In this document: positions 1 through 7,721 of the stretch, one piece after another
Numbering within the stretch: position 1 is the first letter of the stretch
How the letters are laid out: every line of letters begins with the position of its first letter
Assembly: GCF_004684085.1 (NCBI RefSeq)
Contig: NZ_SRHZ01000025.1
Coordinates: forward strand, 1 to 49,327
Source of the DNA: Stenotrophomonas maltophilia
Lineage (GTDB): Bacteria > Pseudomonadota > Gammaproteobacteria > Xanthomonadales > Xanthomonadaceae
Direction of reading: 5' to 3'
DNA: 49,327 nucleotides
Translations under genes and position numbers: made by a program
The notes under the pieces: generated by a model
Told to the model about the DNA's origin: nothing
Database searches by the model: none
What the model saw: the letters and a program-made list of their open reading frames with translations, nothing else

Positions 1-12
1 CACCTTGGCACG

Positions 13-35
13 GTAGCGCCGGGCCATGCCCGGCG
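13..35 (+). repeat. SMAG-type GTAG palindrome
   Basis: A GTAG tetranucleotide at 13-16 is followed by a short GC-rich palindrome (CGCCGGGC / GCCCGGCG, ATG-like centre). It lies just downstream of the phosphodiesterase gene, which reads toward it. It is the CGCCGGG sequence variant of the repeat family. Confidence 0.8.
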
Positions 36-47
36 GACACCGCACGA

Positions 48-1298
48 TCAGCGCAGCGTCTTCTTCAACGTCTCTGCATTGCCGTCGTTCGGCGCGGCCG
101 GCACCTGCAGCAGGTGGGCCAGCAGCGGATAGACATCGACGTTGTCGAAGCCATCGATCACCAGGCCCTGCTGGAACGACGGGCCGGCGGCCACGAACAC
201 CGCGCGCATGGAAGGCAGAGCATTGTCGTAGCCGTGCGAACCGCGATCCTGGTGGTCGCGCTTGGCGATCTTTTCCTGGTGCAGGGCATCCCAGCCTTCA
301 TCCATCACGCAGACAATGGCGGGAACGCGCGGATGGATGCCGTAGTGCAGGCGCGCCGGCAGATTCTCCTTCTTCCAGCACTCGTACTGTGCGTGGCGGC
401 CGAGCAGCGCCCGCTCGGCCGCGGCTTCATGGCCGGCAACCGGTGCGAAACCCACCGACTGGCCCTGACTGACATTGCGCGCGATGGCCGGATCCGCCAT
501 CGACTCGGTAGCGATTACCTGGCCAACCGGCACACTGGCCATGCCATGGTCGGAGACCACGATCACGTTGGTGGTCGCCGTCAAGCCACGCTGCTGCAGC
601 CCATCGAGCACCTGGCCCACGATCAGGTCGGCGCGCACGATGGCCTCGGCATATTGCTTCGACTCGGGGCCGTAGTTGTGGCCGGCCTTGTCCACGTGTT
701 CCATGTACAGCGTGGTCAGGCGGGGTGCATCGGCGTCGGTCTGTGCAAGCCAATCGAGCACGATGCCGGCGCGCCGCTCCAGCGGTTCCTTGCCGTCGTA
801 GACGCGCCACTGGCTGGGGCGTACGCCACGGATTTCCGATTCGCTGCCCGGCCATGACGTGGTGGCCGAACGCACGCCGGCGTTCTCGGCGCCGACCCAG
901 ATCGGTTCGCCGCCCCACCAGCCGCTGGTAGTGACGGCGTCGCGGTTGCTCAGCTCGAAACGGCCGAGTGTTGCGTCGTCCATGCTGTTGTTGACGATGC
1001 CGTGGTGGTCCGGACGCAGGCCGGTGACGATCGTGTAGTGGTTGGGGAAGGTCAGCGACGGATAGGACGGGGTCATCCAGCGTGCACGCACGCCGCTGTC
1101 GATCAATCGCTGCAGGTTCGGCGTCAGGCCACGGTCCAGCGCATCGGCGCGCAGGCCGTCGATGGAGATCAGCAGCAGCTTCGGCGGTGGAGCCGCAGCG
1201 ACGGACGTGGGAACGGAGGCGGAAGGGACGGGCGCGGTGGTGCAGGCGGCCAATGGCAGCAGCAGCGCCAGCGCGCAGGTCAGGCGTACGGAAGTCAT
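48..1298 (-). CDS. Type I phosphodiesterase / nucleotide pyrophosphatase lipoprotein
   Basis: Protein of 416 aa in the alkaline phosphatase superfamily (ectonucleotide pyrophosphatase/phosphodiesterase, PF01663). A signal peptide ends in a lipobox LAAC with Cys19, so it should be a lipoprotein facing the periplasm. The metal site and nucleophile are visible: Asp47 in ISIDGLR, Thr83 in PSLTFPNHY with Asn86, and later the SDHGM and GSHGYDN motifs. The family hydrolyses phosphodiester or pyrophosphate bonds of nucleotides and sugar nucleotides; the true substrate cannot be read from sequence. The start at 1298 was chosen because a longer frame upstream lacks a signal peptide at its beginning, and because a promoter-like TATGAT sits 6 nt before this ATG. 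Confidence 0.9.
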   Translation of the reverse strand: MTSVRLTCALALLLPLAACTTAPVPSASVPTSVAAAPPPKLLLISIDGLRADALDRGLTPNLQRLIDSGVRARWMTPSYPSLTFPNHYTIVTGLRPDHHGIVNNSMDDATLGRFELSNRDAVTTSGWWGGEPIWVGAENAGVRSATTSWPGSESEIRGVRPSQWRVYDGKEPLERRAGIVLDWLAQTDADAPRLTTLYMEHVDKAGHNYGPESKQYAEAIVRADLIVGQVLDGLQQRGLTATTNVIVVSDHGMASVPVGQVIATESMADPAIARNVSQGQSVGFAPVAGHEAAAERALLGRHAQYECWKKENLPARLHYGIHPRVPAIVCVMDEGWDALHQEKIAKRDHQDRGSHGYDNALPSMRAVFVAAGPSFQQGLVIDGFDNVDVYPLLAHLLQVPAAPNDGNAETLKKTLR

Positions 1299-1333
1299 CC
1301 ACACATCATAGTGCGAGGCAATGACGCGCCCAA
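1299..1333 (-). promoter_or_regulatory. Putative sigma70 promoter giving a leaderless mRNA
   Basis: On the minus strand TTGGGC (1328-1333) is followed by a 17-bp spacer and TATGAT (1305-1310). Only 6 nt separate the -10 hexamer from the ATG of the phosphodiesterase gene. Transcription would therefore begin at or next to the start codon, and no Shine-Dalgarno sequence precedes that ATG. Inferred from spacing only. Confidence 0.5.
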
Positions 1334-1447
1334 GACACGATGCGCCGGAGGGCGCAGCGTGTCCGCGCATTTTTTCTTGTCCACGCGCCTGTCGGCGCCT
1401 CCCTTCAACAAGAAGGGGCTTTTCTCCAGACAGATTCCAGATGCTTC

Positions 1448-1496
1448 CATCCACGCATGGCGTGGATCTACCGTGTCGACCAAGGTCGACACCTAC
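1448..1496. repeat. Two adjacent SMAG elements
   Basis: Two inverted-orientation units, each ending in CTAC (GTAG on the minus strand). The first, 1448-1471, has arms CATCCACGC / GCGTGGATC. The second, 1473-1496, has arms GTGTCGACC / GGTCGACAC. They belong to two different sequence subtypes. They lie in the 238-bp gap between the phosphodiesterase gene and ogt. Confidence 0.85.
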
Positions 1497-1536
1497 CGGG
1501 TTGCGGCGGGTGCCGGGCGCAGCCCCGCCAGCCCTC

Positions 1537-2028
1537 TCAGGCGAACAGCGGGGCCTGGCGTTGTTCCAGTCGCAGCAGCGCGGCCTTGGTTTCCAGGCCG
1601 CCGCCGAATCCGGTCAGTGCGCCATTGCTGCCGATCACGCGATGGCAGGGCAGGATGATCGGCAGCGGGTTGCGGCCGTTTGCCGCACCGACCGCGCGGG
1701 TCGCGCTGGGTTGGCCTAGATGCTGTGCCAGCTGCAGGTAGCTCCAGGTCTGGCCGAACGGGATCAACGCCAGCGCCTGCCACACCCGCAGCTGGAACGG
1801 CGTGCCGCGTGGTGCCAGTGCAAGGTCGAAGCTGCTGCGCTCGCCGTGCAGGAACTGCAGCAGCTGTTCGCGTGCTTCTGGCAAGGCATCCGGTGCGTAA
1901 TGCCAGTCATCGCGTCCGCGTGCCGGGTGGCGGTTTTCGGGGAAAAGCACATGTGACAGGCCACGTTCGTCACCGGCGATGGTCAGCACGCCGATCGGGC
2001 TGTCGAAACGATCGAACAACAAAGTCAT
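1537..2028 (-). CDS. ogt: Methylated-DNA--[protein]-cysteine S-methyltransferase
   Basis: A 163-aa O6-alkylguanine-DNA alkyltransferase. It transfers the alkyl group from O6-methylguanine or O4-methylthymine to its own cysteine in a suicide reaction. The active-site motif PCHRVIG is present near residue 127, followed by the GALTGFGGG loop typical of the family, and the Ada_DNA-binding HTH fold (FQLRVWQAL) precedes it. Length matches Ogt/MGMT proteins. Its ATG overlaps the TGA of the upstream Ada-AlkA gene by 4 nt (ATGA), so the two are translationally coupled and form an alkylation-damage repair operon. Confidence 0.95.
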   Translation of the reverse strand: MTLLFDRFDSPIGVLTIAGDERGLSHVLFPENRHPARGRDDWHYAPDALPEAREQLLQFLHGERSSFDLALAPRGTPFQLRVWQALALIPFGQTWSYLQLAQHLGQPSATRAVGAANGRNPLPIILPCHRVIGSNGALTGFGGGLETKAALLRLEQRQAPLFA

Positions 2029-3503
2029 GTCGGTTCTCCAACGAAAGTGCCGGACAGATGCCACAGGTGCAGCACGGCATAGGCGCGCCATGGCCTCCAG
2101 GGTTGCGAGCGCGCTTCGGTTGCGCGTTCGCTCAGGCGTTGACCCTGTGCGTGGCCGAGGACCTGCTGCAGCACCAGGTCGCCGGCGGGGAAGGCATCGG
2201 GCTGGCCGAGTCCGCGCAGGGCGATGTACTGCGCGGTCCACGGGCCGATGCCGGGCAGTGCCACGCAGCGCGTAACGAATTCTTCCAGCGCCTGGCCGGG
2301 ACCGAAGTCGAGCTGGCCGCTGGCGCAGGCGGCAGCCAGTGCGCGCACGGTGGCGGCGCGGCTGCGCGGCAGGCCGATCGATTCCAGTGGCGCTTCGGCC
2401 AATACCTCGGGTGCCGGGAACTGGCGATCGAAGTCCGATGGCATGCCCGGCAGGTGTGCGCCATAGGCATCGACCAGGCGCCGCGCGAAGGTGGTGGCCG
2501 CAGCCACGCTGACCTGCTGCCCGAGCACGGCGCGTACGCCCACTTCGAAGCCATCCCAGCCGCCGGGCACGCGCAGCCCGGGGCGTTCGGCGATGCCACG
2601 GGCCAGCAGCGGTTCTTCGCCCAGCGCGGCATGCACCTGCTGCAGGTCGGCGTCCAGATCGAACACGCGACGCACGCGGCGCACGATATCCGGGATCAGG
2701 CGCGGATCTACTGCACCCAGTTGCAGGCGCAGTTCGGGGCGTTTGGGGTCGGCGGTGACGCGCAGCAGGGTGGGGCGCTCGGGCGTGCCGAGTACGCGCT
2801 GGTAGCTGTCCTCGCCGATGAGTTCGATGCCGGGCAGGCTGCGCTTGCGCAGGAACGCCAGCATGCGCGGGAAATCGAGCGGTGGGCGGTAGACCAGGCG
2901 CAGCACGAGGCAACCATCGTCGGCCGCCAGCGGCTGGTGCTGGCGACGCAGCGCAGTTGGCGCCATGCCGCAGCCCTGCAGGAACGCGGTATTGAAACGA
3001 CGCAGGCTGTTGTAGCCAGCGGCCAGCGCAACGTCGGTCACCGGCAGTGTGGTTTCGGTCAGCAGCTGCTTGGCCAGCAGCAGGCGATGGGTGGCATGGA
3101 TCTGCCCCGGCGTTGCGCCCAGGTGTTCGACGAACAGGCGCTGCAGCTGGCGCGCGCTGAGGCCGATCTTCTCTGCGAGATCAGCTACCGGCTGTTCCTG
3201 CAGGAAGCCACCATGGATCAGCGCCAGGGCGCGCTGCACGGTCTGCCCGGCCAATGCCTGCTGGGCCTGCGGTGCCAACTCGGGACGGCAGCGCAGGCAC
3301 GGTCGGTAGCCGGCGGCGGCGGCGGCAGCGGCGGTCGGGTAGTAGGTGATGTTGCGCGGCTTCGGTGGCGGCGCCGGGCACACGGGGCGGCAGTAGATGC
3401 CGGTGCTGCGCACGGCGGTGAAGAACACGCCGTCGAAGCGTGCGTCGCGGGCCAGGCGGGCACGGTCGCAGGCGGCGGTATCGAGGGCGAGGGCGGTGTC
3501 CAT
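2025..3503 (-). CDS. alkA: Ada-AlkA fusion: methyl-phosphotriester sensor, AraC regulator and 3-methyladenine glycosylase
   Basis: A 492-aa three-part protein. Residues about 1-80 are the Ada zinc-binding domain with Cys38, Cys42, Cys69 and Cys72; in Ada the first Cys accepts methyl groups from DNA phosphotriesters and converts the protein to an activator. Residues about 88-185 are an AraC-type helix-turn-helix. Residues about 200-492 are an AlkA N-domain plus HhH-GPD glycosylase, with hairpin GIGPWTAQY (from 418) and probable catalytic Asp442 in FPAGDL. It removes alkylated bases and, by family analogy, should activate its own operon. It is followed without a gap by ogt. Compared with E. coli, the Ada sensor is fused to the glycosylase and the O6-methyltransferase is a separate protein. 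Confidence 0.93.
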   Translation of the reverse strand: MDTALALDTAACDRARLARDARFDGVFFTAVRSTGIYCRPVCPAPPPKPRNITYYPTAAAAAAAGYRPCLRCRPELAPQAQQALAGQTVQRALALIHGGFLQEQPVADLAEKIGLSARQLQRLFVEHLGATPGQIHATHRLLLAKQLLTETTLPVTDVALAAGYNSLRRFNTAFLQGCGMAPTALRRQHQPLAADDGCLVLRLVYRPPLDFPRMLAFLRKRSLPGIELIGEDSYQRVLGTPERPTLLRVTADPKRPELRLQLGAVDPRLIPDIVRRVRRVFDLDADLQQVHAALGEEPLLARGIAERPGLRVPGGWDGFEVGVRAVLGQQVSVAAATTFARRLVDAYGAHLPGMPSDFDRQFPAPEVLAEAPLESIGLPRSRAATVRALAAACASGQLDFGPGQALEEFVTRCVALPGIGPWTAQYIALRGLGQPDAFPAGDLVLQQVLGHAQGQRLSERATEARSQPWRPWRAYAVLHLWHLSGTFVGEPT

Positions 3504-3636
3504 GGCGCCAGTCTAGGCGTGTGCGGGCGGGGATACTCGCCACATTCGGACATGGATGCTGAAGGGGGTTCTGGCAGGGCCGCGCCCTGCACCCGCCGAG
3601 GCCAGAGCAACAGCAACAGCGGGCTTCCTGCAGGAG

Positions 3637-3738
3637 GGCGGGGTGGGTCCGGTTGCAGGGGACGCTGCAAGTACGTCCTTGTAAGCTCGGTCGCGCCATC
3701 CATGGCGCTCACGCCCCTGCAACCGGACCCACCCCGCC
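3637..3738. repeat. Large hairpin repeat, 25-bp perfect arms
   Basis: Arms 3637-3661 and 3714-3738 are perfectly complementary over 25 bp. The 52-nt loop contains a smaller palindrome, GCGCCATCCATGGCGC, at 3693-3708. The same architecture, with a nearly identical inner palindrome but different arm sequence, occurs at 49226-49327. This indicates a dispersed repeat family with variable arms and a conserved core. Confidence 0.8.
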
Positions 3739-3781
3739 TTCGACAGTTTCACGCGGCCTGCCGGAACGGCATCCCGCTCTG

Positions 3782-3805
3782 GTAGGTATCGACCTTGGTC
3801 GACAC
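3782..3805 (+). repeat. SMAG element
   Basis: GTAG at 3782-3785 followed by the palindrome TATCGACC / GGTCGACAC. Same subtype as the unit at 1473-1496. Confidence 0.8.
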
Positions 3806-3903
3806 GCTTTCCCAAGGGTCAGAGGGGGTTCAGTGCCACGCGCTGAATGCGCGGCCTGGACGGGTAGACTGTGGCTCTTGCTCACGTGAAGACTGGTTGC
3901 CCG

Positions 3904-5070
3904 ATGTCCGCCAAATTCCGCTGGTTGCCCCTGTTGTGCCTGGCCCTGGCGGGCTGCAGTCAGCTGGAGAATCCGGGCAATGTGACGGCTGCCGACAAGG
4001 CGGCGAGGGCACCGGCCAGCGATGGCGAGAACATGGTGTCGATCAATGCCGCCGATGCACCGCCGCCGCCGCTGGCACCGCCGCGCAGCCGGGCGGATCG
4101 GCCGTGGCCGCAGGCGCTGTTGGAGAACGGTCGTGCATGGGTCAGCTGCAGCACCGAGTATGCCGGTGATGCCGGCGACGGTGTCGAGCTGGAGGGCCTG
4201 CAGCGCGAGCAGATCACCCAGGCCTTGGCGCCGTGCGCCGAGCGTGGCCTGATGCGCGTGCGTTACGCCGGCAAGATCAACCCGGGCTTCGCCGAGATGA
4301 TGTGGCGGTTGGCCGTGGTTGCCGACGAACAGAAGATCCACAAGCGCATCCTCGATCTGGATTCCAGCGGCGGGCAGGTGGAATCGGCGATCGTCGCCGG
4401 TGACAGCATTGGTGAGTCGGGCTGGACCATCTGGGTGCGCGAGGGCTCGATCTGCCACAGTGCCTGCGTGTTCGTGCTGGCCGCCGGTGACAACCGGTTG
4501 TTGTCGGGCAAGGTCGGCATCCATCGCATGATGCGCATCAGCTCCAAGGCCACCTCGCGCGCGGAACTCAACCGCGAGCTGCACGAGGTCTACGACAACG
4601 TGAAGGACTACCTGCAACGCAACGGCGTGGCGGTGGGTGTGGCCGACCTGATGATGACCGTGCCCAACCGCAGCCTGCGCCTGCTGACCCCGGACGAGCT
4701 GCGTCAGTACGGCCTGGATGGCACCAATGCGGTGCAGGACGATCTGGAGCGGATCAAGCAGATGCGCGCCTGCGGCGATGATTTCGTGCAGCGCAAGGAC
4801 GCGTTCCTGATTGCCTTCGACCAGCAGTGCAAGCGCGAAGGCGCCGACATGGAATCGATCAACAGCTGCGGCCAGGCACTGAAGCAGCGCTTCGGTTTCC
4901 CGGATGCGGTGTGCCCGGAAGAAAGCCCGCTGTCGGAGATCGATGTGGCAACGCTGCCACCGGCACCGTCGGAGCCGCCGCCGGTGGCCGAACAGGCGCC
5001 AGCAGACACCGCCGCGCCTGCCGCGCAGGCCGATGCCGCAGCGGTCGAAGGCAGCGCCCACGCGCGCTGA
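3904..5070 (+). CDS. ClpP-fold periplasmic lipoprotein (COG3904-like)
   Basis: A 388-aa protein with a signal peptide and lipobox LAGC near residue 18, so probably membrane-anchored in the periplasm. The centre resembles ClpP/crotonase-fold proteins of the COG3904 type: LDLDSSGGQVESA, then GSICHSACVFVLAAGD, then VGIHRM. The Ser of HSAC sits where the nucleophile of ClpP-like peptidases lies, but peptidase activity is not established for this family. The last 50 residues are Pro/Ala-rich. ATG 3904 was chosen over an in-frame start 33 nt upstream because it begins the signal peptide (MSAKFRW). Read together with the DUF4019 gene 58 bp downstream. Confidence 0.8.
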   Translation: MSAKFRWLPLLCLALAGCSQLENPGNVTAADKAARAPASDGENMVSINAADAPPPPLAPPRSRADRPWPQALLENGRAWVSCSTEYAGDAGDGVELEGLQREQITQALAPCAERGLMRVRYAGKINPGFAEMMWRLAVVADEQKIHKRILDLDSSGGQVESAIVAGDSIGESGWTIWVREGSICHSACVFVLAAGDNRLLSGKVGIHRMMRISSKATSRAELNRELHEVYDNVKDYLQRNGVAVGVADLMMTVPNRSLRLLTPDELRQYGLDGTNAVQDDLERIKQMRACGDDFVQRKDAFLIAFDQQCKREGADMESINSCGQALKQRFGFPDAVCPEESPLSEIDVATLPPAPSEPPPVAEQAPADTAAPAAQADAAAVEGSAHAR

Positions 5071-5128
5071 CGGCGTAGTCACCGCGCTGGCGTAGACTGC
5101 GGTTCTCTCCAGAAAACCGGCGGTGTCC

Positions 5129-5674
5129 ATGAAGCGCGTGCTCCTGCTGCTGTCCCTGATGCCCATGCTCGCGTTGGCGCAGACGCCTGCGCCCGCCACG
5201 CCCGCCCCGGCACCGGCACGCCCGGCACCGGCCTCGCCGTCGGCTGCAAAACCGGCCACCGCCGGTGCTCCGGCGTTGACCGCCGCGCAGCAGGCGCAGG
5301 TGCAGAAACAGGATGCGGAAATGGGCGCGGCCGCAGTGAAGGCGGCGCAACTGGTTGATGCCAACCGCGCTGGCGAATTGTGGGATGGCGCCTCCGCCGT
5401 CGCGCGTCGTGCGGTGCCGAAGGCCGCATTCGTCAGTCAGTTGACCACTGAGCGCACGCGCCTGGGGGCGCTGGCCGGACGTGGCCAGCCGACCATCACC
5501 CGGGTCAAGTACAGTGCAGGTGCCGCGGTGCCGGAAGGGCTGTACATCAATGTCAGCTTCCCGACCCGTTTCGCCAACAGCGCACAGCCGGTTCGCGAGC
5601 TGGTCTCGTTCCGTTTCGACGAGGACCAAGTGTGGCGCCTGGCCGGTTACAGCCTGCGTGCGTCGGCGCCCTGA
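5129..5674 (+). CDS. DUF4019 family secreted protein
   Basis: A 181-aa protein with a cleavable signal peptide (ending ALAQ) and a Pro/Ala-rich linker to about residue 50. The C-terminal domain resembles DUF4019 (WDGASAVARRAVPKAAFVSQL, then RTRLGAL and a final WRLAGYSLR strand). Function unknown; predicted periplasmic. A GTG at 5123 in the same frame is an alternative start; the ATG gives a cleaner signal peptide. The TGA is followed by GAGGAG, which also serves as ribosome binding site for the MAPEG gene 8 nt later, so the two are probably cotranscribed. Confidence 0.8.
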   Translation: MKRVLLLLSLMPMLALAQTPAPATPAPAPARPAPASPSAAKPATAGAPALTAAQQAQVQKQDAEMGAAAVKAAQLVDANRAGELWDGASAVARRAVPKAAFVSQLTTERTRLGALAGRGQPTITRVKYSAGAAVPEGLYINVSFPTRFANSAQPVRELVSFRFDEDQVWRLAGYSLRASAP

Positions 5675-5682
5675 GGAGATGA

Positions 5683-6075
5683 ATGATGGCAACTGAACTG
5701 ACGATGCTGGCCTGGTCGGTGCTGCTGGGCTTCGTCTACATCTTCGCCACCTCCACGGTGGTGACCCGCGAGCGCGGGATGAAGTGGAATGCCTCGGCAC
5801 GTGATGGCGACGCAAAGCCGGTCAGCCCGCTGGCCGGGCGCCTGCAACGTGCCCAGACCAACTTCCTGGAAACCTTCCCGTTCTTCGCCGCCGCCGCCAT
5901 CGCAGTGGTCGTGGCCGGGCGCGGCAACGACACCACGGCGCTGGCCGCGCAGGCCTACTTCTGGGCGCGCGTGGTCTACCTGCCGCTGTATGCCGCAGGC
6001 GTGCCCTATGTGCGCAGCCTGGTGTGGGCGGTGTCGCTGCTGTCGATCCTGGCGCTGGTGTTCGCGTTGTTGTGA
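5683..6075 (+). CDS. MAPEG family membrane protein
   Basis: A 130-aa integral membrane protein of the MAPEG family (membrane-associated proteins in eicosanoid and glutathione metabolism, PF01124). Four hydrophobic segments are visible. The RLQRAQTNFLETFPFF stretch after the first segment is the most recognisable family motif (R-x-x-x-A-x-x-N-x-x-E). Bacterial members are mostly uncharacterised; some have glutathione transferase activity. A strong Shine-Dalgarno (GAGGAG, 5673-5678) overlaps the stop of the preceding gene. Confidence 0.9.
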   Translation: MMATELTMLAWSVLLGFVYIFATSTVVTRERGMKWNASARDGDAKPVSPLAGRLQRAQTNFLETFPFFAAAAIAVVVAGRGNDTTALAAQAYFWARVVYLPLYAAGVPYVRSLVWAVSLLSILALVFALL

Positions 6076-6155
6076 TCCCGGCCTGATCCAGATCAAGGCC
6101 GGTCAGGTGCGTGGCGCTATGCTGGCCCGGACTGAATCAACGGCAGGAGGCGCGC

Positions 6156-7334
6156 ATGCGCAGGATGGACGTGGTGGTGGTCGGCGCCGGACCGGCGGGT
6201 CTGTGCTTCGCGCGCGCACTGGCCGGCAGTGGCCTGCAGGTTGGGCTGGTTGAAACACAGCCGCGCCAGGCGTTGGCTGAAGCAGCTTTCGATGGCCGCG
6301 AGATCGCGCTGACCCATGCCTCGCGGCAGAGCATGGAGCAACTGGGGCTGTGGCAGCGATTGCCGGACGCCGAAGTGGCCGAGCTGCGCGATGCCAAGGT
6401 GATGAACGGCAGTTCTCCATTCGCGCTGACCTTCGCCAGCAGCCAGGTCGACGGCCAGCCGCTGGGCTGGCTGGTGCCCAATCATCTGATCCGCCGTGCC
6501 GCATGGGATGCCGTGCAGGGCCAGGACGGCCTGGAACTGTTCGACGGGCGCAAGGTGCAGGGCGTACAGGCCGATGCACAGGGCCATGTGGTCACGTTGG
6601 ACGACGGCAGTACGCTGCACGCGCGTCTGCTGGTGGCCGCTGACAGCCGCTTTTCCGCAACCCGTCGGATGCTCGGCATCGGTGCGCAGATGCGCGACTT
6701 CGGCAAGTCGATGCTGGTGTGCCGCATGCAGGTCGAGCGCGACCATCACCACACCGCGTGGGAATGGTTCGGCTACGGCCGCACGATGGCACTGCTGCCG
6801 CTCAACGAGGGTCAGGCATCAGCAGTGATCACGCTGCCGCCGCGGCAGATCGAGGAGCTGCTGGCGATGGATGAGGTGGCCTTCGGTGAGGCCATCAGTG
6901 GCTGCTTCGAACACCGTCTTGGCCGGATGCAGCCGGCGGCCAGGCCACAGGCCTATCCGCTGGTGGGGGTGTACGCGCACCGCTTCGTTGGCGAATGTTC
7001 GGCGCTGATCGGCGATGCTGCAGTGGGCATGCATCCGGTCACCGCGCATGGCTTCAATCTGGGCCTGGCCAGCGCACAGCGGCTGGCACAGGGCATTGTC
7101 GACCAGCAGCGCCGCGGTGCCGACATCGCCGCGGCCGGCATGCTGGCCAGCTACCAGCGCGGGCACCGGTTGGCGTCGCGGCCGTTGTACGAAGCCACCA
7201 ACGCGATCGCCAGCCTGTACACCGACGATCGTCGTCCGGCGCGCCTGCTGCGGGCGGCCGGCCTGCGCCTGGCACAGGGCGTGGCGCCGTTCAGGCAGTT
7301 GATTGCCTCGCACCTGACCCAGCGCGTGGCCTGA
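6156..7334 (+). CDS. ubiM: UbiM-like FAD-dependent ubiquinone biosynthesis hydroxylase
   Basis: A 392-aa flavoprotein monooxygenase of the UbiH/UbiF/VisC class. The N-terminal Rossmann fold VVVVGAGPAGL (5-15) binds FAD. ALIGDAAVGMHPVTAHGFNLGL is the second FAD motif with the Asp that contacts ribityl. The overall form, including FDGREIALTH and a tail with ATNAIASLYTDD, fits UbiM, which hydroxylates the demethoxyubiquinol ring in some proteobacteria; UbiF/COQ6-like paralogs are the alternatives. The ATG at 6156 follows AGGAGG (6145-6150); an upstream in-frame start lacks such a site. TATGCT at 6119-6124 could be its -10 box. Confidence 0.8.
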   Translation: MRRMDVVVVGAGPAGLCFARALAGSGLQVGLVETQPRQALAEAAFDGREIALTHASRQSMEQLGLWQRLPDAEVAELRDAKVMNGSSPFALTFASSQVDGQPLGWLVPNHLIRRAAWDAVQGQDGLELFDGRKVQGVQADAQGHVVTLDDGSTLHARLLVAADSRFSATRRMLGIGAQMRDFGKSMLVCRMQVERDHHHTAWEWFGYGRTMALLPLNEGQASAVITLPPRQIEELLAMDEVAFGEAISGCFEHRLGRMQPAARPQAYPLVGVYAHRFVGECSALIGDAAVGMHPVTAHGFNLGLASAQRLAQGIVDQQRRGADIAAAGMLASYQRGHRLASRPLYEATNAIASLYTDDRRPARLLRAAGLRLAQGVAPFRQLIASHLTQRVA

Positions 7335-7359
7335 ACTGGTTCAGATCAGCCCGTTCAGA

Positions 7360-7581
7360 TCAGACGGCGGCCAGCACGCGGATCTGGCTGTCGGCGAATT
7401 CAACCACCTGGCCTGCGCGGATCTTGCAGGCCTTGCGCAGTTCGACCTCGCCGTCGACCCGCACTTGGCCGTCACTGATGACCATCTTGGCTTCGCCGCC
7501 GCTGGTGACCAGGTCGGCCAGCTTGAGCAGCTGCTTGAGTTCGACGTAGTCGCCGTCGAGGTCGAATTCGAGAATCTGCAT
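7360..7581 (-). CDS. Small S4-domain RNA-binding protein (YbcJ-like)
   Basis: A 73-aa protein consisting almost only of an S4 RNA-binding fold (LKQLLKLADLVTSGGEAK, then VRVDGEVELRKACKI). E. coli YbcJ is a similar free-standing S4 protein of unclear role, perhaps in RNA or ribosome metabolism. It converges on ubiM with 25 bp between the stops and is divergent from deaD. A longer frame extends upstream, but only the ATG at 7581 gives the S4 domain start. Confidence 0.85.
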   Translation of the reverse strand: MQILEFDLDGDYVELKQLLKLADLVTSGGEAKMVISDGQVRVDGEVELRKACKIRAGQVVEFADSQIRVLAAV

Positions 7582-7709
7582 GGAGCGGGTTTCCTGTGAA
7601 GGGGCGCAGGCCGTTGGCCGGGGCCGGGAGAGGGCGCGTATTGTGCGCCAGCGCGAGGCATGACGGCACGCGCAGGGCAACCTGTATGCATGGTTCAGGA
7701 TCAATGCGG

Positions 7710-7715
7710 TATGAT
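7710..7715 (+). promoter_or_regulatory. Candidate -10 box of deaD
   Basis: TATGAT in the 266-bp divergent gap between the S4 gene and deaD. No good -35 is visible at the usual distance. If used, it gives a leader of about 125-130 nt for deaD. Confidence 0.35.
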
Positions 7716-7721
7716 TCCGCT

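Larger units (their letters stand above)
3504..3903. other. 400-bp intergenic region with hairpin repeats
   Basis: No credible gene. It holds a small GC hairpin near 3573-3590 (GCAGGG / CCCTGC), a large 25-bp-arm hairpin (3637-3738) and a SMAG unit (3782-3805). It separates two divergent genes (Ada-AlkA to the left, ClpP-like lipoprotein to the right), so the promoters of both must lie at its ends. Confidence 0.7.

Noticed and set aside
1401..1424. A 6-bp stem with a short T-run, terminator-like on the plus strand.
   Set aside because: No plus-strand gene ends there; genes on both sides are on the minus strand, where the stem is not followed by T residues.
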